Virus record (IMG/VR): IMGVR_UViG_3300046804_004738
Location: 42,263-106,262 of that record
Strand: one strand, 5' to 3'
Length of the DNA: 64,000 nucleotides
Source: a virus
The position numbers and the translations under genes were made by a program. Under the pieces are notes generated by a model that was not told the origin of the DNA, did not search any database, and saw only the letters and a program-made list of their open reading frames with translations. Position 1 is the first letter of the stretch. Every line of letters begins with the position of its first letter. Shown in pieces: positions 17,697-24,590 of this stretch.

Positions 17697-17902
17697 CCTT
17701 TTCTTTTTGACAAGTTTCTTGAGGGAAACTTTTTGCACCAGATACATTTTGTACTAGAAACACCGTAAAAATAGAGGCCTGTGTTCGGAAATTGCACTTT
17801 ACATGCACTACAGATAAATGTAGTCATTTCTGGCTCAGAATTATCAACTTTCGTTGGTTTCTTCGTTGTTTTTTTGGATGTGGATTTTTTTGGTAAGGGC
17901 AT
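17693..17902 (-). CDS. Small zinc-ribbon-like protein
   Basis: 69 residues from ATG 17902, or 44 from ATG 17827. A Lys/Thr/Pro-rich N-terminus (KKSTSKKTTKKPTKV) is followed by two CxxC knuckles (FICSACKVQF ... TKCIWCKKF), a zinc-ribbon pattern. It overlaps the 3' end of the 17844-17993 gene in another frame, and its TGA stop is part of the next promoter. Start site is uncertain. Nucleic-acid binding is only inferred. Confidence 0.55.
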   Translation of the reverse strand: MPLPKKSTSKKTTKKPTKVDNSEPEMTTFICSACKVQFPNTGLYFYGVSSTKCIWCKKFPSRNLSKRKG

Positions 17903-17993
17903 GTAGTCTATCCGCGCAATCACGTATATCCTCGCTAAGTTTGCCTACACCAATATTGGATTCGACAAACCTAGCGATATCATGTAGTTGCAT
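17844..17993 (-). CDS. Very small conserved-looking helical protein
   Basis: 49 residues from ATG 17993: HDIARFVESNIGVGKLSEDIR followed by DCADRLHALTKK. The LSEDIRDCADRLHxL pattern is one I associate with small cyanophage/marine phage proteins. No function known. It sits 10 bases after the preceding gene and overlaps the zinc-ribbon gene. Confidence 0.55.
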   Translation of the reverse strand: MQLHDIARFVESNIGVGKLSEDIRDCADRLHALTKKIHIQKNNEETNES

Positions 17994-18003
17994 TACTGGG
18001 TCA

Positions 18004-18168
18004 TTAATTGTATCCAACGGTGTAATCCTCAGGTTCTAGCATATCCGCTTCAAGCACTGCATCTTGATAATTGGATGCATTTAGCACAATTACTTGCCCT
18101 TCTGCAAAACAAGCCATGTAATTTCCAGATACAGGATCAGTTTCAACACTTACTAAAAAATTACCCAT
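18004..18168 (-). CDS. Very small protein of unknown function
   Basis: 54 residues (MGNFLVSVETDPVSGNYMAC..., ending DYTVGYN). AAGGAGA lies upstream and the start overlaps the stop of the previous gene (TAATG). Acidic C-terminus (EADMLEPEDY). Not recognised. Confidence 0.6.
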   Translation of the reverse strand: MGNFLVSVETDPVSGNYMACFAEGQVIVLNASNYQDAVLEADMLEPEDYTVGYN

Positions 18169-18353
18169 TACAGTTTCTCCTTGATAAAATTAATAACATC
18201 ATTTGCTTGTTTTAAATCACTTTTATCCAAAGCTTCATCAATCATGTCCAACTGCATTGTATGCAATTCATTTACCATTGCATCAATAATTTGTCGTTTG
18301 CGATTCGCACTATTAAAAGTCACACGGTAATTAAAATTTTTGTAACTGTTCAC
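18168..18353 (-). CDS. Small helical protein of unknown function
   Basis: 61 residues: NSYKNFNYRVTFNSANRKRQ then helices (MVNELHTMQLDMIDEALDKSD). Overlaps both neighbours by a few bases, so it belongs to one translationally coupled string. Not recognised. Confidence 0.6.
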   Translation of the reverse strand: MNSYKNFNYRVTFNSANRKRQIIDAMVNELHTMQLDMIDEALDKSDLKQANDVINFIKEKL

Positions 18354-18496
18354 TCTTTATCCTTTTTTTCCTGAGTTTTTTCAGGCATCATTCCCTTTGT
18401 GTACTCAGCGGTACTTTGTATGTCTTTTCCTAATCCACCAATTGTATTACAGGCAGTTAATGCAAACATTACGATTAATGTCATTACAATTTTCAT
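18350..18496 (-). CDS. Entericidin-like small lipoprotein
   Basis: 48 residues from ATG 18496, which has AAGGAG upstream. The lipobox is clear (FALTAC, Cys16), and the mature start CNTIGGLGKDIQ matches the entericidin A/B pattern (CNTxxGxGxDI). Entericidins are tiny membrane lipoproteins of proteobacteria with a proposed bacteriolytic toxin/antidote role. The extra charged tail (MPEKTQEKKDKE) is unusual. In a phage it could act on the envelope, for example lysis timing or superinfection exclusion; this is inference. Confidence 0.72.
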   Translation of the reverse strand: MKIVMTLIVMFALTACNTIGGLGKDIQSTAEYTKGMMPEKTQEKKDKE

Positions 18497-18497
18497 A

Positions 18498-18749
18498 TTA
18501 ATCCCACTCCTTATGATCACCAAATTTTTCATTGTCATCAAACCCTGCCATATATTCTGCAATTTCTTCCTCAGTCAAATCGGTGATCCTAGCACCATGA
18601 CCAGTGCCCTCGGGGTACCAGTGTGGTTGACGACCTCTGCGATAATAACTATCAGCACTACCGCGATCAAACAAACCACCATGTCGGTTACGATCAAACT
18701 GTGGTTCGTCTTTAAGAATTTTTACAACTTTCTCTTTAGTAACTTCCAT
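18498..18749 (-). CDS. Conserved small phage protein
   Basis: 83 residues. The core DRGSADSYYRRGRQPHWYPEG followed by LTEEEIAEYMAGFDDNEKFGDHKEW is a pattern I know from many myovirus and some bacterial small proteins of unknown role. Polar, soluble. It ends 2 bases before the lipoprotein start. Confidence 0.7.
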   Translation of the reverse strand: MEVTKEKVVKILKDEPQFDRNRHGGLFDRGSADSYYRRGRQPHWYPEGTGHGARITDLTEEEIAEYMAGFDDNEKFGDHKEWD

Positions 18750-18750
18750 A

Positions 18751-18945
18751 TTAATCTCCTAAATAAACACTAGTACGGCGCTCAGATGCCCAACGCTTGT
18801 GTAACACTTTGGTCAACCAAGTTGTAAAATCTTTAGCAGCACCAAAATCTTGTACACATACCTTGTGACGCTGGCGAATTTCTTTTTCCTGCGTAGAATC
18901 AAAACCTAGTAACTTGAACAAACCTTGTTGTTTATTTGTTAACAT
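18751..18945 (-). CDS. Small protein of unknown function
   Basis: 64 residues from ATG 18945 (GGAGAT upstream), preferred to the in-frame start at 18966. Basic helical middle (STQEKEIRQRHKVCVQDF, TWLTKVLHKRWASERR). First gene behind the promoter at 18978-19006. Not recognised. Confidence 0.65.
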   Translation of the reverse strand: MLTNKQQGLFKLLGFDSTQEKEIRQRHKVCVQDFGAAKDFTTWLTKVLHKRWASERRTSVYLGD

Positions 18946-18977
18946 GTTTATCTCCGTGTCAATCAATCAATACCGTT

Positions 18978-19006
18978 ATCATATGCCCAAACGGATTTAT
19001 TGTCAA
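18978..19006 (-). promoter_or_regulatory. Early sigma70-type promoter
   Basis: TTGACA (19001-19006), 17-base spacer starting ATAAATCCG, TATGAT (18978-18983). Drives the 18945 to 17693 gene string. Confidence 0.85.
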
Positions 19007-19012
19007 CCGTTA

Positions 19013-19219
19013 TCATTTTGACAACACCTTAGCAAGATAGTTGTGGATTTCATCCATTTCTTCCTGCTCAACATAAAAGTCGGTTAGTGGATCCCAATAC
19101 TGACCTTGTTTTGGATCATAATACAGTACACGACCGTCTGAGTAGAAGAAAGGCCCCTCAAGTCCTTTACGGGGTTGAAATTTGTTGTCACGCTCACCAA
19201 GAACTTTATAGCCCATCAT
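19013..19219 (-). CDS. Small protein of unknown function
   Basis: 68 residues: GYKVLGERDNKFQPRKG, an aromatic centre (DGRVLYYDPKQGQYWDP) and acidic tail (VEQEEMDEIHNYL). Starts inside the previous stop (TGATG). Not recognised. Confidence 0.6.
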   Translation of the reverse strand: MMGYKVLGERDNKFQPRKGLEGPFFYSDGRVLYYDPKQGQYWDPLTDFYVEQEEMDEIHNYLAKVLSK

Positions 19220-19416
19220 TCAACTCCAAAATGTTTTAGTACATAAGTACCAGGTGTTTGATATTGGTGTGCATTTATTGATGCGATATCCGCACATTCT
19301 TTTACTATTAGTTTGGCGAACCTTAGTATAGCCTCTCTATTATACTCATCCATCTCATCCCAACAGCCTTGGGCTGTGAGTCCTGCTTCATACATAAGGT
19401 CGTCAAATATTGTCAT
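19216..19416 (-). CDS. Small protein of unknown function
   Basis: 66 residues; FDDLMYEAGLTAQGCWDEMDE then REAILRFAKLIVKECADIA, a helix similar to those at the C-terminus of many small phage proteins. Coupled to both neighbours by overlapping start and stop codons. Confidence 0.6.
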   Translation of the reverse strand: MTIFDDLMYEAGLTAQGCWDEMDEYNREAILRFAKLIVKECADIASINAHQYQTPGTYVLKHFGVE

Positions 19417-19640
19417 AGTTTTTGTTTTATATTTGCAATTACTTCCTCTGCTAAATCGGTAGTATCAACACTATCAGCAAAGGCTAATTGCATCATTTCA
19501 ATAAGGCTGCGGCAATCACGCTGGTCTTTAGCTGGAAGTGTTGAGATAAAACTTTCTACACCTTCCATTGTTTCAATAGCCCACATAATATCACATAGTG
19601 CCATTTGTTTTTCAGTCAAGCCTTCTAATTGAATAATCAA
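19413..19640 (-). CDS. Small acidic helical protein of unknown function
   Basis: 75 residues if it starts at TTG 19640, which lies directly after the previous stop and behind GGGGGAT; ATG 19604 or the longer ATG 19691 are alternatives, the latter overlapping its neighbour by 50 bases. Sequence is helical (MALCDIMWAIETMEGVESFI, TTDLAEEVIANIKQ). Start uncertain. Confidence 0.5.
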   Translation of the reverse strand: MIIQLEGLTEKQMALCDIMWAIETMEGVESFISTLPAKDQRDCRSLIEMMQLAFADSVDTTDLAEEVIANIKQKL

Positions 19641-19641
19641 C

Positions 19642-19833
19642 TTAAATCCCCCAATAGCAGTTACATAAAAAATCTGCTGTTTCGTTATCATACAAATAAC
19701 TTAAAGATTTCCATACAGAATCTTCAACATTATTGTACTCGCGGAAACCTGTGTAAAGGTTTTTAAAAAACATCTCATCACCACGGGCTTCGGTATATCG
19801 CTCGGCTCGTTTTAAGAATTCTAGTGTGTACAT
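19642..19833 (-). CDS. Small protein of unknown function
   Basis: 63 residues; basic N-terminal helix (LEFLKRAERYTEARGDEMFF) then NVEDSVWKSLSYLYDNETADF. AGAGGAAT precedes the ATG. Not recognised. Confidence 0.6.
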   Translation of the reverse strand: MYTLEFLKRAERYTEARGDEMFFKNLYTGFREYNNVEDSVWKSLSYLYDNETADFLCNCYWGI

Positions 19834-19844
19834 TTTTATTCCTC

Positions 19845-19985
19845 TTATACCATCTGTAAGGGGTTACGGCGACGCAAGTGTGCAAGTGCCTGCTCTTTAC
19901 TATCAAACCTTCCTGAGATCGGTGTTTGATGACGACCACGCACAATGTACCATCCGTTCAGTAATTTATTGAATACGACTTTCAT
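19845..19985 (-). CDS. Very small basic protein (DUF2188-like shape)
   Basis: 46 residues: KVVFNKLLNGWYIVRGRHQT then GRFDSKEQALAHLRRRNP. The layout beta-strand, GW, R-x-R, followed by SKxQAxxHLRRR, resembles short DUF2188-type proteins, but the match is only by eye. It ends where the ribosome site of the next gene begins. Confidence 0.55.
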   Translation of the reverse strand: MKVVFNKLLNGWYIVRGRHQTPISGRFDSKEQALAHLRRRNPLQMV

Positions 19986-19987
19986 AA

Positions 19988-20260
19988 TTACATGCTCCAA
20001 TAAGATTCGCTCGACGGGCTGCAAAAGTAAGGAGTGTCATAACGCTCCTGAAACTCTTTACCGCCCATAAGATTTTTGCGGGTGACATAAGTTTCAAAAA
20101 CTTCAACAATAAAACCCAACTTACGCTTGCCTTCAGCAACCGCTTGAATGTAATCTTTAGTGCTAGGAGCAAAATCTTGTTTTGCATACAAGCGGCGACC
20201 TTCTTTGGTACGCTTGTCAGACTTGTAAATCTCAAGGGTATATTCAGTAAGCTTAGACAT
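19988..20260 (-). CDS. Conserved small phage protein
   Basis: 90 residues from ATG 20260 (AAGGAG upstream); the longer frame would cross the promoter. LTEYTLEIYKSDKRTKEGRR, then DYIQAVAEGKRKLGFIVEVFE and TYVTRKNLMGGKEFQERYD. A pattern seen in other myoviruses, function unknown. First gene after the promoter at 20291. Confidence 0.7.
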   Translation of the reverse strand: MSKLTEYTLEIYKSDKRTKEGRRLYAKQDFAPSTKDYIQAVAEGKRKLGFIVEVFETYVTRKNLMGGKEFQERYDTPYFCSPSSESYWSM

Positions 20261-20290
20261 TTGAATCTCCTTATCAGTGACTATAACGAT

Positions 20291-20319
20291 AGTATATCGC
20301 CAAACGGATTTATTGTCAA
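20291..20319 (-). promoter_or_regulatory. Early sigma70-type promoter
   Basis: TTGACA (20314-20319), 17-base spacer starting ATAAATCCG, TATACT (20291-20296). The TGA stop of the small gene ending at 20316 is embedded in the -35. Confidence 0.88.
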
Positions 20320-20471
20320 ATTTCGGGCAAAGATTTTTTGTGTTTTTGTTGTCTTTTGTACAACATTTTGCTTTTGACAACTTTTGGTTTGAATGGGAGG
20401 TCGTTATCAAAAAGAACACGGTGTGCCCTAGTTTTGACGGGTGTTACAAAACTGATAATTTCTCTTTTCAT
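20316..20471 (-). CDS. Very small basic phage protein
   Basis: 51 residues. VKTRAHRVLFDNDLPFKPKVV then KSKMLYKRQQKHKKS. Similar short RAHKxLFDNxLPF proteins occur in T4-like phages of aquatic bacteria (from memory). Strongly basic, so nucleic-acid or ribosome contact is possible. It has its own promoter at 20507-20535, and its stop overlaps the next promoter. Confidence 0.65.
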   Translation of the reverse strand: MKREIISFVTPVKTRAHRVLFDNDLPFKPKVVKSKMLYKRQQKHKKSLPEI

Positions 20472-20506
20472 GATAGTAAATTAGTAACAATATTTATTAT
20501 ACCATT

Positions 20507-20535
20507 ATTGTACTAGAATATGGAATTATTGTCAA
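20507..20535 (-). promoter_or_regulatory. Early sigma70-type promoter
   Basis: TTGACA (20530-20535), 17-base spacer starting ATAATTCC, TACAAT (20507-20512). It lies in the last codons of the upstream membrane-protein gene. Confidence 0.75.
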
Positions 20536-20881
20536 ATCTTACAATTTTGACAAGGGTATTATTTTTGTAGTAAAGCTTGCCTTTAAAATCAAAGTGTGCC
20601 TCACGTTCTATACCTTCCTCTGTTATAGTTTCCCTAACGTAATTAGGATAACCCCAAACGTTTGCTCTTTTGCATTCTTGTTCGGTCATCCCTAATTGTG
20701 GTTCAACTGCAACATAAGGAGAATTTTTTTTAATTTCTTCTATTTGTTTTTTTAATACATAACTTTCATATTGGTCATGTAAAATTAAACCAATTAAAAT
20801 CAAGGGAAAGATCCACATCCAATGCCAAAAAAATCCTAGAAAAAATCCTATAATTCCCGTAATTACTAAAAAACCTGCCAT
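20513..20881 (-). CDS. Membrane protein of unknown function
   Basis: 122 residues. Two closely spaced hydrophobic segments at the N-terminus (GFLVITGIIGFFLGFFW and MWIFPLILIGLIL) followed by a charged helix and a soluble domain (GMTEQECKRANVWGYPNYV). Looks like a hairpin anchored in the inner membrane with a cytoplasmic tail. Overlaps the upstream gene by one base. Confidence 0.65.
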   Translation of the reverse strand: MAGFLVITGIIGFFLGFFWHWMWIFPLILIGLILHDQYESYVLKKQIEEIKKNSPYVAVEPQLGMTEQECKRANVWGYPNYVRETITEEGIEREAHFDFKGKLYYKNNTLVKIVRFDNNSIF

Positions 20882-21180
20882 TATAGTTCAAACTCAAATT
20901 CTTTTACACTTTTGATAATAAAACTACGCCACGCTTTGATATCAGTATCATATACTGCTATGTAATCTTTTTCTTTATTTTTTTCTCTTTTATCCTGAGT
21001 ACTCTCCAATAAAGGTATAACTTCAGGATTTAATGTACAATTCATTACACGTTCAGTACCGTCTTTTTTAGTAAAAGTTATTTTAACATTACGTTCCTGC
21101 AATAAAACTTTTATCCAATGATTAAATCTTTCCCAATCATTGTCATTCCAGTCTTTCGTAAGGTTTTTACTAGTTGTCAC
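20881..21180 (-). CDS. SH3-like beta-barrel protein (WYL_2/DUF2693-type)
   Basis: 99 residues. ITFTKKDGTERVMNCTLNPE and VYDTDIKAWRSFIIKSVKEFE form the short Sm/SH3-like barrel seen in many phage proteins annotated as WYL_2 (DUF2693). Their role is unknown; single-stranded nucleic-acid or protein binding has been suggested. Coupled to both neighbours. Confidence 0.75.
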   Translation of the reverse strand: MTTSKNLTKDWNDNDWERFNHWIKVLLQERNVKITFTKKDGTERVMNCTLNPEVIPLLESTQDKREKNKEKDYIAVYDTDIKAWRSFIIKSVKEFEFEL

Positions 21181-21488
21181 TGTTCGACTCCTAAAATTTC
21201 TGTCGCTTCATTAACCTTTACCATGTCATCAAAAAATCTATAGCCATCTTCAATTAATCTTCTTGTATAAAATTTATTAAAGAAAAAAGCCATCATAATT
21301 TGAACAGGTAACCATGTGAGTGTAATTACTCCAAACAACCATATTAAAAAATGCATCAGTGCTAATGAGTAATGTCCACGAAATACAGGAACCCAAAAGC
21401 CGAAAAACAAATAGGTCCAACTGAACCCATAAAAACCTCTTTTAATTATACCCGTTGTAGGGTGTCTCATTCTTATTGATTTTGCCAT
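21177..21488 (-). CDS. Small multi-span membrane protein (HrgC/DUF2628-like shape)
   Basis: 103 residues. RHPTTGIIKRGFYGFSWTYL leads into hydrophobic segments (FFGFWVPVF, LALMHFLIWLFGVITLTWLPV). The GFSWT-LFFGFxVPxFRG pattern occurs in small bacterial membrane proteins of HrgC type. Function unknown. Confidence 0.65.
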   Translation of the reverse strand: MAKSIRMRHPTTGIIKRGFYGFSWTYLFFGFWVPVFRGHYSLALMHFLIWLFGVITLTWLPVQIMMAFFFNKFYTRRLIEDGYRFFDDMVKVNEATEILGVEQ

Positions 21489-21925
21489 TATTCTTTCATA
21501 GGAGTAAAAAATGCGTCCTTGATTTTTTCAGGTGTCCATGACTTTAAATAGTCATTGTCATCGTAACACAGTTTTATTGCATCTTCCTCTGAAACAACAC
21601 GGTGACTAGAAATTGTCTCGCCTAAATGTAACTGACTAAACTCTTTTGCTTCTTCCATAGTAACTGTATCAAGTGCCCATTCTGACTTTCCAACTGGTAC
21701 TTGCACACAATATCTATGCCTAAACATTTGAACAGTTTCAACCAAGACCCACTCTGTATTTACACTTTTTTCTACTTTTGATAGGATTACACTTCCGTTT
21801 TCTTTGATATCCCAATTTAGTTGGTCACCCTCTTTTAAATTAAGATCCTGAATAATTTCATCTGTTAATTGTATAGCAGGTTCACCATCTTCATTTAGAA
21901 AGACTTCCATTTGTCCGTATATCAT
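21488..21925 (-). CDS. AbrB-like domain protein with C-terminal extension
   Basis: 145 residues. The first 50 (PAIQLTDEIIQDLNLKEGDQ then DIKENGSVILSKV) match the SpoVT-AbrB/MazE fold and the small protein at 2964. The remainder (VQMFRHRYCVQVPVG, DTVTMEEAKEFSQLHLGE, DYLKSWTPEKIKDAFF) is a second, unrecognised domain. Two AbrB-type proteins in one phage suggest a regulatory use. Overlaps the 21922 gene (ATGA). Confidence 0.65.
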   Translation of the reverse strand: MIYGQMEVFLNEDGEPAIQLTDEIIQDLNLKEGDQLNWDIKENGSVILSKVEKSVNTEWVLVETVQMFRHRYCVQVPVGKSEWALDTVTMEEAKEFSQLHLGETISSHRVVSEEDAIKLCYDDNDYLKSWTPEKIKDAFFTPMKE

Positions 21926-22089
21926 TTTATATAACTCTCCGCATAGTGTAGGGCTAAATCATAGTTTTCAAAATTCGTAACAAAACTATGTCCCATATCA
22001 TTAGTTACAACAACAAAATATTTTTTGTCATTTTCCTTAAAAATAATACTTCTTTTAGTACTCGTCTGAAATATCTGTAGAGGTTTCAT
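21922..22089 (-). CDS. Very small protein overlapping its upstream gene
   Basis: 55 residues from ATG 22089 (GGAAGAT upstream), starting 35 bases inside the preceding gene in another frame. RSIIFKENDKKYFVVVTNDMG then FVTNFENYDLALHYAESYI. ATGA overlap with the next gene. The tight couplings support it; function unknown. Confidence 0.55.
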   Translation of the reverse strand: MKPLQIFQTSTKRSIIFKENDKKYFVVVTNDMGHSFVTNFENYDLALHYAESYIK

Positions 22090-22318
22090 TATCTTCCAAC
22101 ATAGTTTGCCAATCTAAACCAACATAGTATTCAAGCATAATTTCCATTGCTTTTTTATATCTTTTATTGGCTTTCAAATCCTCTTTCTGATAAGCTTGTA
22201 GATTTGGCTTTTTGTCTTTCAAACGCTTAATGTCTTCCTTAAGGCTTTTATAGTCTTGAATCAAAACGTCACGAAAAATGCTGTCAACTGCATCACTGCT
22301 TAATTCAACCTTCATCAT
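22055..22318 (-). CDS. Conserved small phage protein
   Basis: 87 residues. VELSSDAVDSIFRDVLIQDY then KSLKEDIKRLKDKKPNL and ANKRYKKAMEIMLEYY. A helical protein with close-looking relatives in many T4-like phages (from memory), function unknown. Confidence 0.7.
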   Translation of the reverse strand: MMKVELSSDAVDSIFRDVLIQDYKSLKEDIKRLKDKKPNLQAYQKEDLKANKRYKKAMEIMLEYYVGLDWQTMLEDNETSTDISDEY

Positions 22319-22923
22319 TTGTTTTCCTTCCCTTCGTTTAACATCAACTGATCAAATTCATCCTTAAGTTCTTGTAGTGCAGCCTCCATATCTTTTAGGG
22401 ATGCTTCATCATCTTCTTCCTCTTCTTCCCATTTTTTACGCCATTCTTGATCTTCTTTTTCTTTCTGAATTCCATGCTCAGTTAATTCTACATCACTTTC
22501 ACAATAAGGGCAAATCTTTCGGGGATCCTCAATTTCATTACCCTCTTTATCTGTCCAACACCATTCTGCATCATAGCTCTGTCCGTTCCATTTACATTTT
22601 GTGCATTTGTGTGTTGGCTCTGGTGGAGGAGGTTCGTGATGCCAGCTATCTTCATCGCCGTATTCATAAGTTATTTCATAACCACCCTTACGGTCAGTCC
22701 ACCAATCATCATACTGACGATCCCATTCTAACTCAACATCATTATCCCATGCATCTTGAATTATAGAATCGATATCTGCTTCACCTTGTTCTACCTCTTG
22801 CCAAAGTTTTTCTAATTCATCTTCATCCATGTTTGGATAAATTTCTTCCAACATATCTTTGGTAAATTCAAGTGCAAATTGGCTATCAACTTGATGCCAT
22901 TCATGTTTAACTAATGTAACCAT
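22315..22923 (-). CDS. Acidic conserved phage protein with zinc ribbon
   Basis: 202 residues from ATG 22923 (AAGGAA upstream). Very acidic: LEKLWQEVEQGEADIDSIIQ, VELEWDRQYDDWWTDRKGGY. After a Pro-rich linker (HEPPPPEPTHK) comes a zinc ribbon CTKCKWNGQ ... CPYC, then a Glu-rich coiled tail. The same architecture is conserved in many aquatic myoviruses. No function is assigned; the acidic surface could mimic nucleic acid. Confidence 0.75.
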   Translation of the reverse strand: MVTLVKHEWHQVDSQFALEFTKDMLEEIYPNMDEDELEKLWQEVEQGEADIDSIIQDAWDNDVELEWDRQYDDWWTDRKGGYEITYEYGDEDSWHHEPPPPEPTHKCTKCKWNGQSYDAEWCWTDKEGNEIEDPRKICPYCESDVELTEHGIQKEKEDQEWRKKWEEEEEDDEASLKDMEAALQELKDEFDQLMLNEGKENK

Positions 22924-22930
22924 TTTTTCC

Positions 22931-23242
22931 TTAAGCAATAAACCATTCATCCTGGTGTTCTGTCACAATTGTTTCTGAGCCATCATATTCATCAATACGA
23001 AACTTTGTGCCTTCGGGTATCCATTCTATACCTAATCCTACTACACCACCATAAAAATAATCTTTTCCGTAAAATTTTTCACAATGGGTTTTTATTGTTT
23101 CATGCGGCCAATCTAATTCAATCATCTTTACTACGTCTGGATCAAACAACAACTCTGGAACATGATGCCAGGTATACCAACCAGCACCAAATCCTGCTGA
23201 AACTAGAACAGCAACTTTTCCGTCCCTTACTAACTTATTCAT
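22931..23242 (-). CDS. Conserved phage protein of unknown function
   Basis: 103 residues: MNKLVRDGKVAVLVSAGFGAG then WYTWHHVPELLFDPDVV and YFYGGVVGLGIEWIPEGTKF. I recall this in many phages and some bacteria, function unknown. Overlaps the next gene upstream and is followed by the acidic zinc-ribbon gene. Confidence 0.7.
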   Translation of the reverse strand: MNKLVRDGKVAVLVSAGFGAGWYTWHHVPELLFDPDVVKMIELDWPHETIKTHCEKFYGKDYFYGGVVGLGIEWIPEGTKFRIDEYDGSETIVTEHQDEWFIA

Positions 23243-23451
23243 TTTCTTGTTTCTTTTAATCTAGCACACTTTGCCTTAACTTCAATTGGTGTGCTTTCTA
23301 GTTTTTCAGCAAGGTCGCAATCATATGTCACACTATACTTTTCTATATCATTGAGCCTATGCCAACTATAAACACCAAAGCCGAAAAACATCAGCCACGA
23401 TATAATTAGGGCAATAGTAGTAAGGAACAACTGCATTTGTAATCTACGCAT
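23239..23451 (-). CDS. Single-span membrane protein
   Basis: 70 residues. One hydrophobic segment (LFLTTIALIISWLMFFGFGVY) followed by a polar tail with two cysteines (YDCDLAEKL, KAKCARLKE), likely periplasmic. Similar small proteins accompany lysis genes in some phages, but nothing here proves that. Confidence 0.6.
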   Translation of the reverse strand: MRRLQMQLFLTTIALIISWLMFFGFGVYSWHRLNDIEKYSVTYDCDLAEKLESTPIEVKAKCARLKETRK

Positions 23452-23471
23452 AATATTAGTATAACTTATTT

Positions 23472-23786
23472 TTATTTAAATGTATTCAGTTTTGGTGAAT
23501 ATTTTTTGATAAGTTCAACCTCACGCTGATGGGCAAATGATTTGCCACGTACAATTTCAACTACCCCATAATTAAAAACATCAGTACCATATTTGCGAAT
23601 GCTGTTATACAATGCCCAATCTTTGTTTTCTGCAAATGCACGTTGGACATGTTTGCGTATGCGTACATGTAGTGATTTTTTGACCGTACTATTCTTTTGT
23701 GTAATACCAATATACTGCTCATTTGTTGCAGTATTAGTAATTACATAAATGATATGATTACGATCTGATCGACGTTTCCTCAGCAT
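23472..23786 (-). CDS. GIY-YIG-type endonuclease-like protein
   Basis: 104 residues: HIIYVITNTATNEQYIGIT, then SLHVRIRKHVQRAF, ALYNSIRKYGTDVFNYGVVE and a final helix with REVELIKKY. This is the GIY-YIG core in the VIT...YIG variant with the conserved Arg and Glu. It could be a homing-type or host-DNA nuclease. The -10 box of its promoter lies only 7 bases upstream of ATG 23786, so the mRNA may be leaderless. Confidence 0.75.
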   Translation of the reverse strand: MLRKRRSDRNHIIYVITNTATNEQYIGITQKNSTVKKSLHVRIRKHVQRAFAENKDWALYNSIRKYGTDVFNYGVVEIVRGKSFAHQREVELIKKYSPKLNTFK

Positions 23787-23792
23787 GCCATA

Positions 23793-23821
23793 ATTATAGC
23801 ACTAACTGGATTTATTGTCAA
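23793..23821 (-). promoter_or_regulatory. Perfect sigma70 promoter giving a nearly leaderless transcript
   Basis: TTGACA (23816-23821), 17 bases beginning ATAAATCCA, TATAAT (23793-23798). Expected +1 is about 23786, the A of the next ATG. The -35 and spacer also encode the last residues (LDNKSS) of the upstream gene. Confidence 0.88.
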
Positions 23822-24269
23822 GTTTGGCTAAATGTTTCTCTTTTGCTAATAAAAGGCATTCTGTTAACAATGTGTCAACACGATTTTCTACATCTATTTC
23901 CCACGGGCAATTTTTGTAATCTTCATAACTCATTTCTTCTGGCAATTTATTTCCATAAGGAATGTTTCTCCAGTAGTAATGCCCACTTTTTATATCTAAC
24001 ATTCCAATATGCCTTTGGTGTATATGAATTAATTCATGTACAACGATTTTAGGGATCTGGTCTAAAGAAAGATTTATGTTTATTCCAAATCTATTTTTGA
24101 CACGCTGATCTATTCCACCATATACATTTTCTAAAAAAGGATATAAACAAACTTGTAGTTTATTTGGAAGCTGAATAAGGGAACCCAATGCAATAGCAAG
24201 CGATCTAATCATTTGCTCATGCACTGGGCTTTTAGGTGTATTTTGATAATAAAAACTTACTTCAATCAA
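23802..24269 (-). CDS. HExxH metallopeptidase-like protein
   Basis: 155 residues. IPKIVVHELIHIHQRHIGM supplies a zincin HExxH, and PWEIDVENRVD downstream could give the third acidic ligand. The N-terminal part (EVSFYYQNTPKSPVHEQMI) is soluble and no signal is seen. Families of this shape are common in T4-like phages as uncharacterised proteases. Its 3' end doubles as a promoter for the GIY-YIG gene. Confidence 0.7.
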   Translation of the reverse strand: MIEVSFYYQNTPKSPVHEQMIRSLAIALGSLIQLPNKLQVCLYPFLENVYGGIDQRVKNRFGININLSLDQIPKIVVHELIHIHQRHIGMLDIKSGHYYWRNIPYGNKLPEEMSYEDYKNCPWEIDVENRVDTLLTECLLLAKEKHLAKLDNKSS

Positions 24270-24556
24270 TGTAAAGTCCTGCTATCAACAAAGTCATAAT
24301 ATTGATGTACTTGATCAATGATGTCATCTTTATTGTATCCCAACTGTGCTAGTAAAGGCAATATTTCGACCAACACACCAAATGTTGCAGTACCGTATAT
24401 ATAATATTCATCTTCATTACCAAAATCAAACTCATGTAGTAACGGCATAATTTGTTTTTCTATAAACTCACTTGCCATTACTCCACTTGTTTCATATTGC
24501 CAATCTTCATAAATTTCTTCTTCTAATTCTTCTTCTACCTCAGTTATTTTGCTCAT
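24266..24556 (-). CDS. Acidic protein of unknown function
   Basis: 96 residues from ATG 24556 (a start 4 codons earlier is possible). Glu-rich start (SKITEVEEELEEEIYEDWQY), then FIEKQIMPLLHEFDFG and LVEILPLLAQLGYNKDDI. Overlaps the peptidase gene by 4 bases. Not recognised. Confidence 0.6.
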   Translation of the reverse strand: MSKITEVEEELEEEIYEDWQYETSGVMASEFIEKQIMPLLHEFDFGNEDEYYIYGTATFGVLVEILPLLAQLGYNKDDIIDQVHQYYDFVDSRTLH

Positions 24557-24590
24557 GATTGGACTCACTAGTTAAGCACTACACATTTAT

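Noticed and set aside
17638-17808. N-terminal extension of the 17371 gene
   Set aside because: Would require translation through a perfect promoter; AAGGAG marks the start at 17637.
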